From positions 1 to 32,718 of the forward strand of contig DATJXG010000168.1 of assembly GCA_035500455.1 (NCBI GenBank): a stretch of 32,718 nt of DNA. Reading direction: 5' to 3'. The DNA comes from DATJXG01 sp035500455. Its GTDB lineage: Bacteria > Acidobacteriota > Terriglobia > Terriglobales > Acidobacteriaceae. The notes below the pieces were generated by a model that ran no database searches, was not told the DNA's origin, and saw only the letters and a program-made list of their open reading frames with translations. A program made the position numbers and the translations under genes. Of the stretch, positions 7,559-18,072 are shown piece after piece. How positions within the stretch are numbered: position 1 is the stretch's first letter; every line of letters starts with the position of its first letter.

Positions 7559-8821
7559 TCACACGTGCCGCCGGGACGGTGGCGTTACCCCTTTCGGCTG
7601 GTAAACGCAGAACGGTTCTTCCTGCAGATAGTCTCCGGTTGCGGCGAAAGCGCGGGCGCGGCAGCCCATGCAGATGTTGCGGAATTCGCAGCATCCACAC
7701 TTGCCCTTGAGATTGCTCGCGTCGCGGAGTTCGTGGAAGAGAGCTGAGTTGTGCCAGATGTCGCTGAAGCTCTGCTTGCGCAGATCACCGGCAATCACCG
7801 GCAAATAGCCGCAAGGAAAAACCTCTCCCTGGTTGGAGATGAAGCACACACCGGAGCCCGCCAGGCAGCCCTTGGTCACGGCGTCCATACCTGCGGGATG
7901 CCCTGCCGCGTGATGAACCGGCGAGGGAGCGGCGTGGTGAGCGGGATGCCCGTTGGAGCGAGGTGGGAACGTTATTCCGGTTCCGCTGGGCATCAGGGTT
8001 TCGGTGGGGCCGATGGCCGAAGGGTCGGCCACGCTGCGCCAGGCTTCCAATTCTTCCCGCAGCATGGCAGCGGCGCGGCGCTCTGCCACCCGCCTTTGCC
8101 GCACCACGCGAAAATAATGAGGCGCGCAGGTGGCTTTGAGTTCGATCTCGCCTTCCAGGGAGCGGTCGTAGAACCAGTTCAGCATCTGCTCGTATTCTTC
8201 CGGCGAAACCATCTGCTCGGCGGCGATATCCACGCCACAGCCGACGGGCACCAGCAGAAAAGTGTGCAGCGCGTCAGCCCCGAGAGATTTCGCCAACTCA
8301 AGCACTCGCGGCAATTGATGTGCGTTGTGGCGAGCGATGGTCATATTGATCTGCACCGGCATACCCAGGACTTTGAGATTCCGCATGCCCTGGACCGCGG
8401 CGTCGAAGGCGCCGGGGATGCCGCGAAAGCTATCGTGCGTTGCAGCTTCGGCGCCGTCGAGGCTGATGGAGACACGCTTCACGCCCGACGCTACGATGCT
8501 GGCGGCCATGTCCTTAGTGACGAGTGTGCCGTTCGTAGCCAGGGCGGCCCGCAACCCTTTGTCTGTGGCGTAGCGTGCGAGTTCAAAGATGTCTGAGCGG
8601 TACAGAGGCTCGCCTCCGCTTAAGACCAGGATGGGGTTTCCTGCTTGGGCAATCTGGTCGATGATGCCTCGCGCTGTACTAGTGGAGAGGTCGTCCGGCG
8701 ATGACAGTTCGGTGGCGCTGGCCCTGCAATGGATGCAGCGCAGATTGCAACCCTTCGTGACTTCCCAGAAGACCAGGCGCGGTCCGCTCAGAGCAGGTTG
8801 CATCTGGTTTGTGTGGGTCAT
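7559..8821 (-). CDS. Radical SAM/SPASM protein (AhbC/AhbD/NirJ-like or TIGR04053-like)
   Basis: A 420-residue radical SAM enzyme. The N-terminal cluster motif is C25-x3-C29-x2-C32 in EVTKGCNLRCIHC, followed by the GGEP motif and KATCAPHYFRVVRQR. The C-terminal SPASM region has many Cys residues (GVCFISNQGEVFPCG, then CGCCEFRNICMGCRARA and EEPFC) and should bind auxiliary Fe-S clusters. This architecture is shared by AhbC/AhbD and NirJ, enzymes of alternative heme and heme d1 synthesis, and by TIGR04053 proteins; no heme gene is adjacent, so the substrate is open. An odd insertion of about 65 residues (roughly 245-310), Pro/His-rich near HPAHHAAPSPVHH, separates core and SPASM. The start at 8821 is chosen because a perfect AGGAGG lies 6 bases upstream, inside the longer alternative that begins at 8836. 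Confidence 0.88.
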   Translation of the reverse strand: MTHTNQMQPALSGPRLVFWEVTKGCNLRCIHCRASATELSSPDDLSTSTARGIIDQIAQAGNPILVLSGGEPLYRSDIFELARYATDKGLRAALATNGTLVTKDMAASIVASGVKRVSISLDGAEAATHDSFRGIPGAFDAAVQGMRNLKVLGMPVQINMTIARHNAHQLPRVLELAKSLGADALHTFLLVPVGCGVDIAAEQMVSPEEYEQMLNWFYDRSLEGEIELKATCAPHYFRVVRQRRVAERRAAAMLREELEAWRSVADPSAIGPTETLMPSGTGITFPPRSNGHPAHHAAPSPVHHAAGHPAGMDAVTKGCLAGSGVCFISNQGEVFPCGYLPVIAGDLRKQSFSDIWHNSALFHELRDASNLKGKCGCCEFRNICMGCRARAFAATGDYLQEEPFCVYQPKGVTPPSRRHV

Positions 8822-8827
8822 TGGCTG

Positions 8828-8833
8828 CCTCCT
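8828..8833 (-). promoter_or_regulatory. Shine-Dalgarno AGGAGG fixing the radical SAM start
   Basis: A perfect AGGAGG on the minus strand, 6 bases before ATG 8821-8819. It overlaps codons 2-3 of the longer reading from ATG 8836, which argues against that upstream start. Confidence 0.8.
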
Positions 8834-8913
8834 CATGCTCGCAAAATGGATGCCTTACGTCACAAGATAGACAACGCGGGTCCCCGCGCCTCATGAGTGC
8901 TGTCACCGGCATT

Positions 8914-8929
8914 TGTGACTGAGATCACA
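8914..8929. promoter_or_regulatory. Perfect CRP-type operator, TGTGA-N6-TCACA
   Basis: The sequence TGTGACTGAGATCACA is a perfect palindromic CRP-family half-site pair (TGTGA/TCACA, 6-bp spacer) in the divergent intergenic region. Its centre is about 100 bp upstream of the radical SAM start. If TATCTT (minus strand, 8869-8864) is the -10 box, the centre lies near -64, close to a class I CRP position. Half-sites GTCAC (8902-8906) and TCACA (8860-8864) are nearby. The regulator is not in the window. Confidence 0.6.
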
Positions 8930-9041
8930 CGATGCCACGGAGGGCTGAAGTGCTGGGTTGAAATCGAGAGTGATTTCAGGGCCCCAAACCCGCAGCTTCC
9001 AAGGTTCAACCCGGGTTCCCTGCGGCGGGAACGCGGCATTT

Positions 9042-9082
9042 CCGCTCGCGGTTACCAACGTCTGGGAGGTAGCCGCTAGCGG
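9042..9082. repeat. Palindromic stem-loop upstream of the TonB-like gene
   Basis: Arms 9042-9056 and 9068-9082 are reverse complements at 13 of 15 positions, with an 11-nt loop. The CCGCT(A/C)GCGG core looks REP-like. The rest of the 8837-9180 intergenic stretch holds the CRP-type site and no further clear signal. Confidence 0.5.
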
Positions 9083-9180
9083 GCTTATTTTCAGCCGCTT
9101 ACGTACATTCCGAAAATAGCACTTTGGGAATGATTAGGGGCGGGCTTCCTCTGGCCTTGAAAGAGATTTCGAGTCATACT

Positions 9181-10074
9181 ATGCAACTGCACCGGCCGAT
9201 TTCGGCCGAGTTCCTGGGAGAACCATCCATGCCCATCTGGGAGGAAGACCGGCGAGCCGAGCCGGAAATGCCCCGTAGTCTGCTGGTCCGGGGCCCGAGC
9301 ACAACCCCGAGTTCAGCCTCGTCCGGGGCCGGCCATCGGCAATACCGGCAGATGCTGGCAGCTCTGGCTATTCTTACCGTAGCGCTGGTTTTGGTCGTGG
9401 TGAATAACTGGAGCTTTTGGTTCCCCTCCACCACGACGACCGCCGTAACCGCCGACAATTCCGGCAACGATGCGGAGGAGAGCGAAGTAGAGATCGGCGC
9501 TCCGGGCGCTGGCGGCCCTACGCATAAAGCCAGATCGAAGGCCAACACCGCTCCGCCAGTTGCCTCCGCGGAGAGTTCGGAGGCCGCTCCCGGAGCCTCC
9601 ATCACTGCGACTCAGCGCACCGTGCTGCCGCCGCTGGAGGTCGAGGTCGTCGCCGGCGGGCAGCATCGCACGGTCCAACCGCAGAACAATTCGGTGAAGG
9701 TTGACATGCAGTCGGAGTCGATGCCGCCAACACGCGAGGCCACGCCGACGGCGCAGGTCGAGCAACCGGTGACCGATGCATCGGCGACCGTGCGGCTCTC
9801 GCCGCAAACTGCCGAGGTTCTGTCGCGCCCGGTGGAACCCAGCTATCCGCTTCTGGCCAAGCAGATGAAGGTGCAGGGCGCGGTGGTGCTGGAGGCGCTG
9901 ATCGGAAAGGAAGGCAGCATTGAGAATCTGCGAGTGCTGAGTGGCCCCGCGATTCTTTCCAGCGCGGCCATGGAAGCGGTGAAGCAGTGGCGGTTCAAGC
10001 CCTATTTCCAGAACGGACGGCCTGTAGAGACGCAGGCGCGGATCACGGTCAATTTCACGATTTCAACATCATAG
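9181..10074 (+). CDS. TonB-family energy-transducer-like protein
   Basis: A predicted inner-membrane protein with a periplasmic C-terminal TonB domain. From the chosen start it has 297 residues: a cytoplasmic segment with acidic and basic patches, one transmembrane helix (about 59-75, LAALAILTVALVLVVV), a long Pro/Ala/Thr-rich periplasmic stretch, and the TonB C-terminal domain (about 213-297) with EPSYPLLAKQMKVQGAV, VLSGPAILSSAA and AVKQWRFKPY. Such proteins couple the proton gradient to outer-membrane receptors or act in periplasmic signalling. No exbB or exbD is adjacent. The start is uncertain: TTG 9124 and ATG 9130 are in frame upstream, and none of the three has a convincing ribosome-binding site. 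The cytoplasmic part is longer than in classical TonB. Confidence 0.85.
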   Translation: MQLHRPISAEFLGEPSMPIWEEDRRAEPEMPRSLLVRGPSTTPSSASSGAGHRQYRQMLAALAILTVALVLVVVNNWSFWFPSTTTTAVTADNSGNDAEESEVEIGAPGAGGPTHKARSKANTAPPVASAESSEAAPGASITATQRTVLPPLEVEVVAGGQHRTVQPQNNSVKVDMQSESMPPTREATPTAQVEQPVTDASATVRLSPQTAEVLSRPVEPSYPLLAKQMKVQGAVVLEALIGKEGSIENLRVLSGPAILSSAAMEAVKQWRFKPYFQNGRPVETQARITVNFTISTS

Positions 10075-10103
10075 TTCGAGCCGGGCTGGCGAAAACTGGG
10101 GAC

Positions 10104-10140
10104 GACCGTGCCGGTCCGCTTTGAGCGGCGCTGGACGGTC
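10104..10140. terminator. Hairpin between convergent genes
   Basis: Nested stems: GACCGT (10104-10109) pairs with ACGGTC (10135-10140), and an inner CCGCT-TTG-AGCGG. It fills the 67-bp gap between the TonB-like and DinB-like stop codons, so it could end transcripts from both sides, but there is no strong T-run. Confidence 0.45.
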
Positions 10141-10141
10141 T

Positions 10142-10690
10142 TCACCGCTGGCTGGCTTCGCGCGCCGCCACTCGCTGGTTGAATTTCTCCGAGTGGCCCC
10201 GGGGCACGCTGAGGGATTTCCACTGCTCGTGGCGCAGGTGTTTCGCCAGGAACACGATCTGCCCAACGTGGTAAGAGTAGTGAGTGAGTTGGCGGTTGAT
10301 GGCCTGGGTTAGAGAATGGGCCTCGCCGCGTATCATCACCGTGCGCGTGAGATCTGCCTCGGTCAGCGGCTCAAGGGCGCGAAATACGCAAGCCCAACCG
10401 GATTCCCACACCTTCATTACGGCATCGCGGGTCGCAGGCGGCTCTTCGAATTCGCTATCGCGATTGCGGTCGGGTTTTTCGCCGTCGCTGGTGAGCACAT
10501 CTATCCAGCGGGATCGCATATTGCCTGCCATGTGTTTCACGATAAGAGCGATGGAATTCATTTCCGGATCGAGGACTGCCAACAGCTGATCATCCGTCAC
10601 TTGTTCCATTGCGGCCTCAGCCAGCTTCTTGTAATGGCGGAACAGGGAGAGAGAGTCCTCAAGATGGGAGTTGGTGAACTTAAGGGCCAT
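10142..10690 (-). CDS. DinB-like / DUF1572 family protein
   Basis: A 182-residue four-helix-bundle protein of the DinB/YfiT superfamily. Three His residues suited to the family's metal site are visible: H53 in IVKHMAGNM, and H137 and H141 in LTHYSYHVGQI. Members are metal-dependent transferases or thiol-linked stress proteins, but DUF1572 has no settled function. The ATG at 10690 (MALKFTNSHLED) is chosen because the domain begins there; the frame is open much further upstream, but that stretch would run through the terminator and structured region and does not resemble protein. It is separated from the upstream GGDEF operon by the terminator at 10815-10863, so it is probably expressed independently. 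Confidence 0.82.
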   Translation of the reverse strand: MALKFTNSHLEDSLSLFRHYKKLAEAAMEQVTDDQLLAVLDPEMNSIALIVKHMAGNMRSRWIDVLTSDGEKPDRNRDSEFEEPPATRDAVMKVWESGWACVFRALEPLTEADLTRTVMIRGEAHSLTQAINRQLTHYSYHVGQIVFLAKHLRHEQWKSLSVPRGHSEKFNQRVAAREASQR

Positions 10691-10814
10691 GACCCGAATT
10701 CTATTAGAACTTCGAGGGTCTGACCAAAGGGGAGGCCAGGATTGGGCAATGCTCGCGGGAAGAGACTGGCTTGAAGGCCGTTGGAGAGCAGCCGAGGACG
10801 AGGTAGAGTTGGCC

Positions 10815-10863
10815 CAAAAATAAAGCAGGCGCCCGGACCCTTTCGGGTCTCCGGACGCCCGGG
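10815..10863 (-). terminator. Strong rho-independent terminator
   Basis: Minus strand: a long GC-rich stem (GGCG.CCGGA.. CCC with GGG.CCGG.CGCC) closed by a GAAA tetraloop, followed by TGCTTTATTTTT. It lies about 220 bp after the REC-GGDEF stop. That distance suggests it ends either a long 3' untranslated region or a separate small RNA encoded at 10864-11065. Confidence 0.8.
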
Positions 10864-11065
10864 CAGCCCTCCCCCAGAACTGCTCGACGGTGAAAATAAA
10901 TCTTCGTCTCAGATTTGAGAATGGCACTTCCGTGCCAGAACAGCCCCCGAACGTGCCATTCGGGCTAACCCCTTGACGATCATGGCCTTCCTGACCGCTG
11001 GACACGTTTGAGCGGTTTCCCAAGCGAGCTAGTCGCAGGTTTTCCACTTTTTCCACCGAATCCAC
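10864..11065 (-). ncRNA. Candidate structured RNA or structured 3' UTR
   Basis: There is no credible coding sequence in the 392 bp between the REC-GGDEF stop and the DinB-like start. Read on the minus strand, the stretch holds a row of short stem-loops ending at the terminator: 11016-10994 (ACCGCT/AGCGGT), 10966-10942 (AGCCCGAA/TTCGGG..CT), 10937-10922 (TGGCAC-GGAA-GTGCCA) and 10920-10907 (TCTCA-AATC-TGAGA). The loop of the second repeats TGGCAC, so it could compete with the third stem or form a pseudoknot. At the 5' side, GTGGA occurs three times with a 9-nt period (11065-11043). I could not match it to a known riboswitch consensus. Confidence 0.45.
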
Positions 11066-11082
11066 AGGGGCAAACAAGCTCT

Positions 11083-12092
11083 TTACCCGGATTCAGATCC
11101 TGCGGACGCAGATTGCGCCAAGGCAGCGATCTCGACGCGGTTTCGGCCTCTGTCTTTGGCCTGGTAAAGCAGCATATCGGCATTGCGCAGAACGGCTTCA
11201 TAGCTTGCCTGGGCCTCGCCTTGAACCTCGGTGGAGGTGACCCCCAGGCTGATGGTGCAGACGATGCGGCCACCGGTAGTTTCGATGGGGGTATCGCCGA
11301 CACAGCGGCGCAGCCGTTCGGCGCTGGTCCGAAGGTCGGAGAGGTCGCCGGTGGAGACGATAACCAGGAACTCCTCGCCTCCGTAGCGGCCGACGTAGTC
11401 GTAGCTGCGGACGCACGCGGAAAGGCGCCGCGAGACCTCGCGCAGGACTTCGTCGCCGGAGAGATGCCCGTGGGAGTCGTTGATCTGCTTAAAGTGGTCA
11501 AGATCCGCCATCATTACGCCGAAACGTCCTCCGGTGCGCTGGTGCAATTGAACCTCACGTTGCAGCAGGTCGAGGATGGCGCGGCGGTTCCACAAGCCGG
11601 TAAGGGGGTCATGGGCGGCTTGGAACTGCAGCGCCTCCTGGGTGCGGAGCAGGGCGTCCTGCAACTGCAGAATGCGGGTGCCGCAGCGGATGCGGGCGCG
11701 CAGTTCTTCCATGTCGAAGGGTTTGGTCAGGTAGTCGTCAGCTCCGGCCTCCAGGCCGACGACCACGTCATGCCTGTCATCCTTGGCGGTGATCAGCAGG
11801 AGATAGCGATAAAGGCCGATGCCGCGGCCGCGCACGCGGCGGCATAATTCCACACCATCCATGCCGGGCATCACCCAGTCGAGGATCGCCATCTGGGGCG
11901 CGTCCTGCTGCTGCAATGCGTCCCACGCGGCCAATCCGTTATCCACGGCAATCACGGTGTAGCTCCATCTGCGCAACCAGCTGGCGAGCAAGTGGCGGAA
12001 TACGGGATCGTCCTCGGCCAGCAAAACGGCATCGAGCGGCGAGGGTTTCCAGATCCGGTCGGATTGGAAGGAATCCAGTGGGGCACTCGGAA

Positions 12093-12096
<4 letters not shown>
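11083..12096 (-). CDS. REC-GGDEF response regulator (diguanylate cyclase, PleD/WspR-like)
   Basis: Makes c-di-GMP from two GTP under control of receiver phosphorylation. 337 residues: receiver domain about 22-140 with E28/D29/D30 and phospho-acceptor D73 in AILDWVMPGMDG; GGDEF domain about 160-325 starting HDPLTGLWNRRA. The active site is intact: ADLDHFKQINDSHGHLSGDEVL and GGEEF (239-243). The inhibitory I-site R230-x2-D233 sits exactly five residues before GGEEF, as in PleD, so product feedback is expected. Its ATG overlaps the stop of the upstream hybrid kinase (ATGA), implying translational coupling. It is the last gene of the receptor-YfiR-kinase operon and the natural output of that phosphorelay. 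Confidence 0.95.
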
Positions 12097-14825
<2,729 letters not shown>

Positions 14826-14826
14826 A

Positions 14827-15408
14827 TCAATCCCTCTTCAGGGAGGGATCGTCGTGTACGATGCGCGCCAGGCTCAACAGCTTGGAACTGATCTTCACAC
14901 CCGAGCGCCCGGAGGCGTCCACATTGATCTCGAAGCTGATATGGTCGTTTTCCAGCACAAAATTGATGACTCCTCCGGCGCGGGCGAAATTCTCTTCCTC
15001 ACCCACCGTGAGGACGCCCGGGAGGTTCTCCTGCAGGGGTTGCGGCCAACGTGCGTCACGAAATGCAGAGACGAAGAGAATCTGACAGCCGCGGATTTCC
15101 GGCAGGCTGTGCATCGACCTGACCCGCAAGGGATGTCCATCCACGTTTTTCCCCTCTACAGTCCGGGTTAACACTGGTTCGAAAGACTCCCCGCCCCATA
15201 GGCAAAACCAGATGGGATCGTCCGGGTGGAGCAGCGTGCCCGCGGGCCAGTCCACGAACTTGGCGAAGTTGAACAGAAAGGCCGCCTTAATCTCCATCTC
15301 CCCGGCCGCGTTGGGTTGAGCGGCAGAATCCAGATGGCCGAAGATCAGGACCACTCCCAACAACAGGCTGGCCACACGCGGCGCAAGCCGCCGGCGGACC
15401 CGGCACAA
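14827..15408 (-). CDS. YfiR-family (DUF4154) periplasmic protein
   Basis: A small periplasmic regulator. In Pseudomonas, YfiR binds the CHASE8 domain of the cyclase YfiN and represses it. 193 residues from the chosen TTG start: basic n-region and hydrophobic h-region (CRVRRRLAPRVASLLLGVV) with cleavage probably after the SAAQ region, then EIKAAFLFNFAKFVDWP, FCLWG, a Cys in RGCQILFVS, VLTVGEE, GGVINFVLEND and ISFEINV. Two Cys matching one conserved YfiR disulfide are present; the second Pseudomonas pair is missing. The TTG at 15408 has GGAG 5 bases upstream and gives an ordinary signal peptide, whereas ATG 15477 would add a long, atypical leader and overlap the receptor gene. Its stop lies 1 bp before the CHASE8 kinase start. 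Confidence 0.88.
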   Translation of the reverse strand: MCRVRRRLAPRVASLLLGVVLIFGHLDSAAQPNAAGEMEIKAAFLFNFAKFVDWPAGTLLHPDDPIWFCLWGGESFEPVLTRTVEGKNVDGHPLRVRSMHSLPEIRGCQILFVSAFRDARWPQPLQENLPGVLTVGEEENFARAGGVINFVLENDHISFEINVDASGRSGVKISSKLLSLARIVHDDPSLKRD

Positions 15409-15413
15409 GTTTT

Positions 15414-15417
15414 CTCC
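15414..15417 (-). promoter_or_regulatory. Ribosome-binding site supporting the TTG start of the YfiR-like gene
   Basis: GGAG on the minus strand, 5 bases before TTG 15408-15406. Together with the signal peptide that follows, it favours this non-ATG start over ATG 15477. Confidence 0.5.
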
Positions 15418-15464
15418 AGCCCTGCCGGCTGGTTGCAAACTGCGAATCGCCCCTGGGCCAGCGC

Positions 15465-17525
15465 TCAGAATTCCCATTCCACTTTCCCGTAGAAGGAACG
15501 CGGCACCTGCGTCGGCAGAGTGGGGATTACCGGCTCGATAAACTCCAGGTGACGGGGCGCCAACAGATTCTGCAGGCCGCAACTCAACTTCACCCGTTCG
15601 GCTGGAGACCAACTCAGGTGTGCATCAAGGCGGGTATAGTCCTCGACGCCAAGAACCGGCATTTTGGCGGCGTAATAGGCGCTGGTATCGAACCCTATCC
15701 GATGGGGCAGCAAAAGATAAGAATGCAGTTGGAACTGGTGCCTGGGAGATGCTCCCACCTGGAACGGCGAGGACACATTGGGATCGGGATTCGGGTTGTA
15801 GAAGAGCCGCAACCAGGAATAGCTGCCGGTCAGCTTCCAGCGGGGCGAGACTATGTACGTCGAAGATAGCTCGGCGCCGTAGCTATGCCCATTCAATTCA
15901 TTGGTGAGGACCTGCGGCAAGACCAGGTGCAAAGGAGGCGGATCACTCTCCAGAAAAGGAATTCCGGGTCTGGTGCTGGTCAGGTGCTGGTACAGGTCGT
16001 AGAAGGCGGTTAGATCGAACGAAAGACGCTGGCTCTGCTGTAGCCGATAGCCGAATTCGTGGGCCAGCAGATCTTCGGAGCGGGCGTTGGAGTTACCCGC
16101 GAACACAATGAGCGCCGGAACCCCCGCCGAGCCAGGAAGGACCGCGGTGTTGAAGCGAGCGCGCTCTTCGAAGGCGGCGGGAGTCCGCACCGCCCGGGAG
16201 GTGGCTGCCCACAACGAATGCCGGTGGTTGGGAGCCCATAAGATTCGCAGGTCAGGCTCCGCCTCTACGCCGCTGTATGGGTTGTGCTCCAGCCTGGTTC
16301 CCAGCGTCAGCCAGAGACGGTTTTGCACCAGGGCGATTTCGTCCTGGCCGAAGGCGCTGAACAACTTGATGGTTTTGTCGCGCGGGGTGAAGGTGACCGC
16401 GAAGCTGGGGATGGTGTCTTCACGGATGTGGCGGAAGCCCGCTCCCCACAGCACGTCGTGGCGCTTCCCCAGGTGGTTTTCCTCGTGGAAGTCGAAATCC
16501 AGGGTGTTATCGGCGCTGTTGTTCCCTTGCTGAACGTAGTGGCTGCGTTCGTAGTAAACCTGCGCAACCACCTGCGAGTTTCGGGCGGTTACATGGGTCC
16601 ATCGGGAGAGCAGGCTTCCGCCTTCAAAGGAAGTCGGCGAGTTGATATAAAGATTGCCTGGAGGTTGCAGGAACGGGGTCTGCAAAATCTCGGCTCCGTG
16701 CGACTGGTAGATGTCACCACTCACGCTGATGGAATCGCGGGCGGATGGCGCCCAGTCTCCGCGAATGTCGCCGCGCTGCAGGTCAAGACGGTCGTGCTCT
16801 TCGCCATCGCCCACCGCATCAAGCTGTCCCCTGAGGGCGTATCGGCCGGAGACTCTGAAGACGGCGTCCCCGCCCAGCTTGCCGCCGTAGCTGGCATCGG
16901 CGATGGCCTGGTCGTGGCTTCCCGCCTCCACGCTGAGGCGCTTGCCGAGAGTCGTGCGGGCGCTGCGAGTGACGATGTTGATCACTCCGTCCACCGCATT
17001 GGCCCCCCAGATGGCCGCTCCTGGGCCGCGAATCACCTCGATGCGTTCCACGTCCTCGAGGGGGAGATCCTGCACTGCCCACAACACCTGGGTGTAAATC
17101 GAGGAATACACGGTGCGGCCATCCACCAGCACCAACAGCTTGTTGGAAAGCACGGAGTTGAAACCGCGAATTGAGATTGCCCAGCTCACGTTATCGACCT
17201 GCGCGACTTCGACGCCCGGCGCCAGGCGCAGGGCATCGGGAATGCTGGTGACGCCGGAGTGTTCGATGTCCTCGGCGCTGATGACATACACGGCGGCAGG
17301 AACGCGCGAGATCTTTTGCTGCCGCTTGCCGATGGTAGTGATGACCTCCAGCTTGAGGAGGTCTTCCAGGCTTAATTGTGTGAGATCGTCGGGCTGCGGT
17401 TTGGTGTCGCCGAACGCAAGCGTGGCAGCAGCGACCACCAATCCCAGGCAGGCGCCTGCGAACCTTGCGCCTGGCCGCGAAATCTGACTGCCCGCGGCGG
17501 TTCGGTGAGAGGTCAAAGGGTTCAT
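15465..17525 (-). CDS. TonB-dependent outer-membrane receptor
   Basis: A 686-residue ligand-gated beta-barrel. The signal peptide (about 1-39) includes FAGACLGLVVAAATLAFGD. A TonB-box-like stretch lies near LSLEDLLKLEVITT, and the plug domain (about 60-175) has RVPAAVYVISAEDIEHSG, LRLAPGVEVAQ, SIRGFNS, LVLVDGRTVYS and VERIEVIRGPGAAIWGANAVDGVINIVT. The barrel runs to a C-terminal aromatic residue (KVEWEF), as expected for Bam-dependent insertion. No CarboxypepD-like or STN extension is present. It is the first gene of an operon with the YfiR-like protein, hybrid kinase and diguanylate cyclase, so it may import or sense the signal acting on YfiR. The ligand is unknown; cobalamin, siderophore and polypeptide receptors share this plug pattern. 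Confidence 0.94.
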   Translation of the reverse strand: MNPLTSHRTAAGSQISRPGARFAGACLGLVVAAATLAFGDTKPQPDDLTQLSLEDLLKLEVITTIGKRQQKISRVPAAVYVISAEDIEHSGVTSIPDALRLAPGVEVAQVDNVSWAISIRGFNSVLSNKLLVLVDGRTVYSSIYTQVLWAVQDLPLEDVERIEVIRGPGAAIWGANAVDGVINIVTRSARTTLGKRLSVEAGSHDQAIADASYGGKLGGDAVFRVSGRYALRGQLDAVGDGEEHDRLDLQRGDIRGDWAPSARDSISVSGDIYQSHGAEILQTPFLQPPGNLYINSPTSFEGGSLLSRWTHVTARNSQVVAQVYYERSHYVQQGNNSADNTLDFDFHEENHLGKRHDVLWGAGFRHIREDTIPSFAVTFTPRDKTIKLFSAFGQDEIALVQNRLWLTLGTRLEHNPYSGVEAEPDLRILWAPNHRHSLWAATSRAVRTPAAFEERARFNTAVLPGSAGVPALIVFAGNSNARSEDLLAHEFGYRLQQSQRLSFDLTAFYDLYQHLTSTRPGIPFLESDPPPLHLVLPQVLTNELNGHSYGAELSSTYIVSPRWKLTGSYSWLRLFYNPNPDPNVSSPFQVGASPRHQFQLHSYLLLPHRIGFDTSAYYAAKMPVLGVEDYTRLDAHLSWSPAERVKLSCGLQNLLAPRHLEFIEPVIPTLPTQVPRSFYGKVEWEF

Positions 17526-18072
17526 GCCGGCCCCGACACTGTGCTACCTTCGGCGAAAAGCCGCTTCTTCATTAACGGGGTTGTTCACACCACGGCATGT
17601 AGGTGCATTTCTCCCTCAGCGCAAGCCCGAGGCAGCGGCGATGGGCGGGCCGTCCCATAAAGGAACTTCTCGCGTTTCCTGATGGTACATGCCTCATAGG
17701 ACGATCCCGAGCGGGCCACTCGGCAGGTTCGGAGTGTGTCTTCCGATGACAGACCCGCCCCCCTTTCCACTGAAGCCGCAGGTAGGCTCGCCGATGCTAT
17801 TGACGTGACTTACAGAGGTGTTCTGTCGACACGGTTGCCGCCAGTCACCAATCGATGTGTACGCAATAGATTGCAGCGCTATCAGCTTCGAGTTACCACT
17901 GTCGCGGGTTGGACAAGCGGGTCTGGATGTCCTTCGATCCGCCAGTCGGTTCCAAATTGGGCAGAGGTATTTGCGGCGGGGCATTTGAGCGCAGCTCGAC
18001 ATTTCCGCTTGGCCGTCCCCCTGAACCGACGCGAAATCTGCAAGTCGCACCAGGCGCGGCAACGGGAGCAAC
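17526..18072. other. Divergent intergenic region between two signalling operons
   Basis: 547 bp separate the receptor operon (minus) and the receiver-kinase operon (plus), so it must hold both promoters. I see no hexamer pair convincing enough to place. Open frames across it have no recognisable domain. Short palindromes (for example GCAATAGATTGC near 17863) are weak. A GGGAG ribosome-binding site precedes ATG 18073. Confidence 0.5.

Noticed and set aside
10864..11065. c-di-GMP-I (GEMM) riboswitch next to the cyclase gene
   Set aside because: I looked for the GGGACGCAAAGCC-type core and tetraloop receptor and did not find them; the stretch is also 3' of the cyclase rather than in a leader.
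10691..11077. N-terminal extension of the DinB-like frame to 11077
   Set aside because: The extension would translate the terminator and stem-loop region and has no protein-like pattern; the domain begins at ATG 10690.
17600..17710. c-di-GMP or cobalamin riboswitch upstream of the TonB-dependent receptor
   Set aside because: A few GGAAAC/GGGACG-like strings occur on the minus strand, but they are not in the order or context of either consensus.
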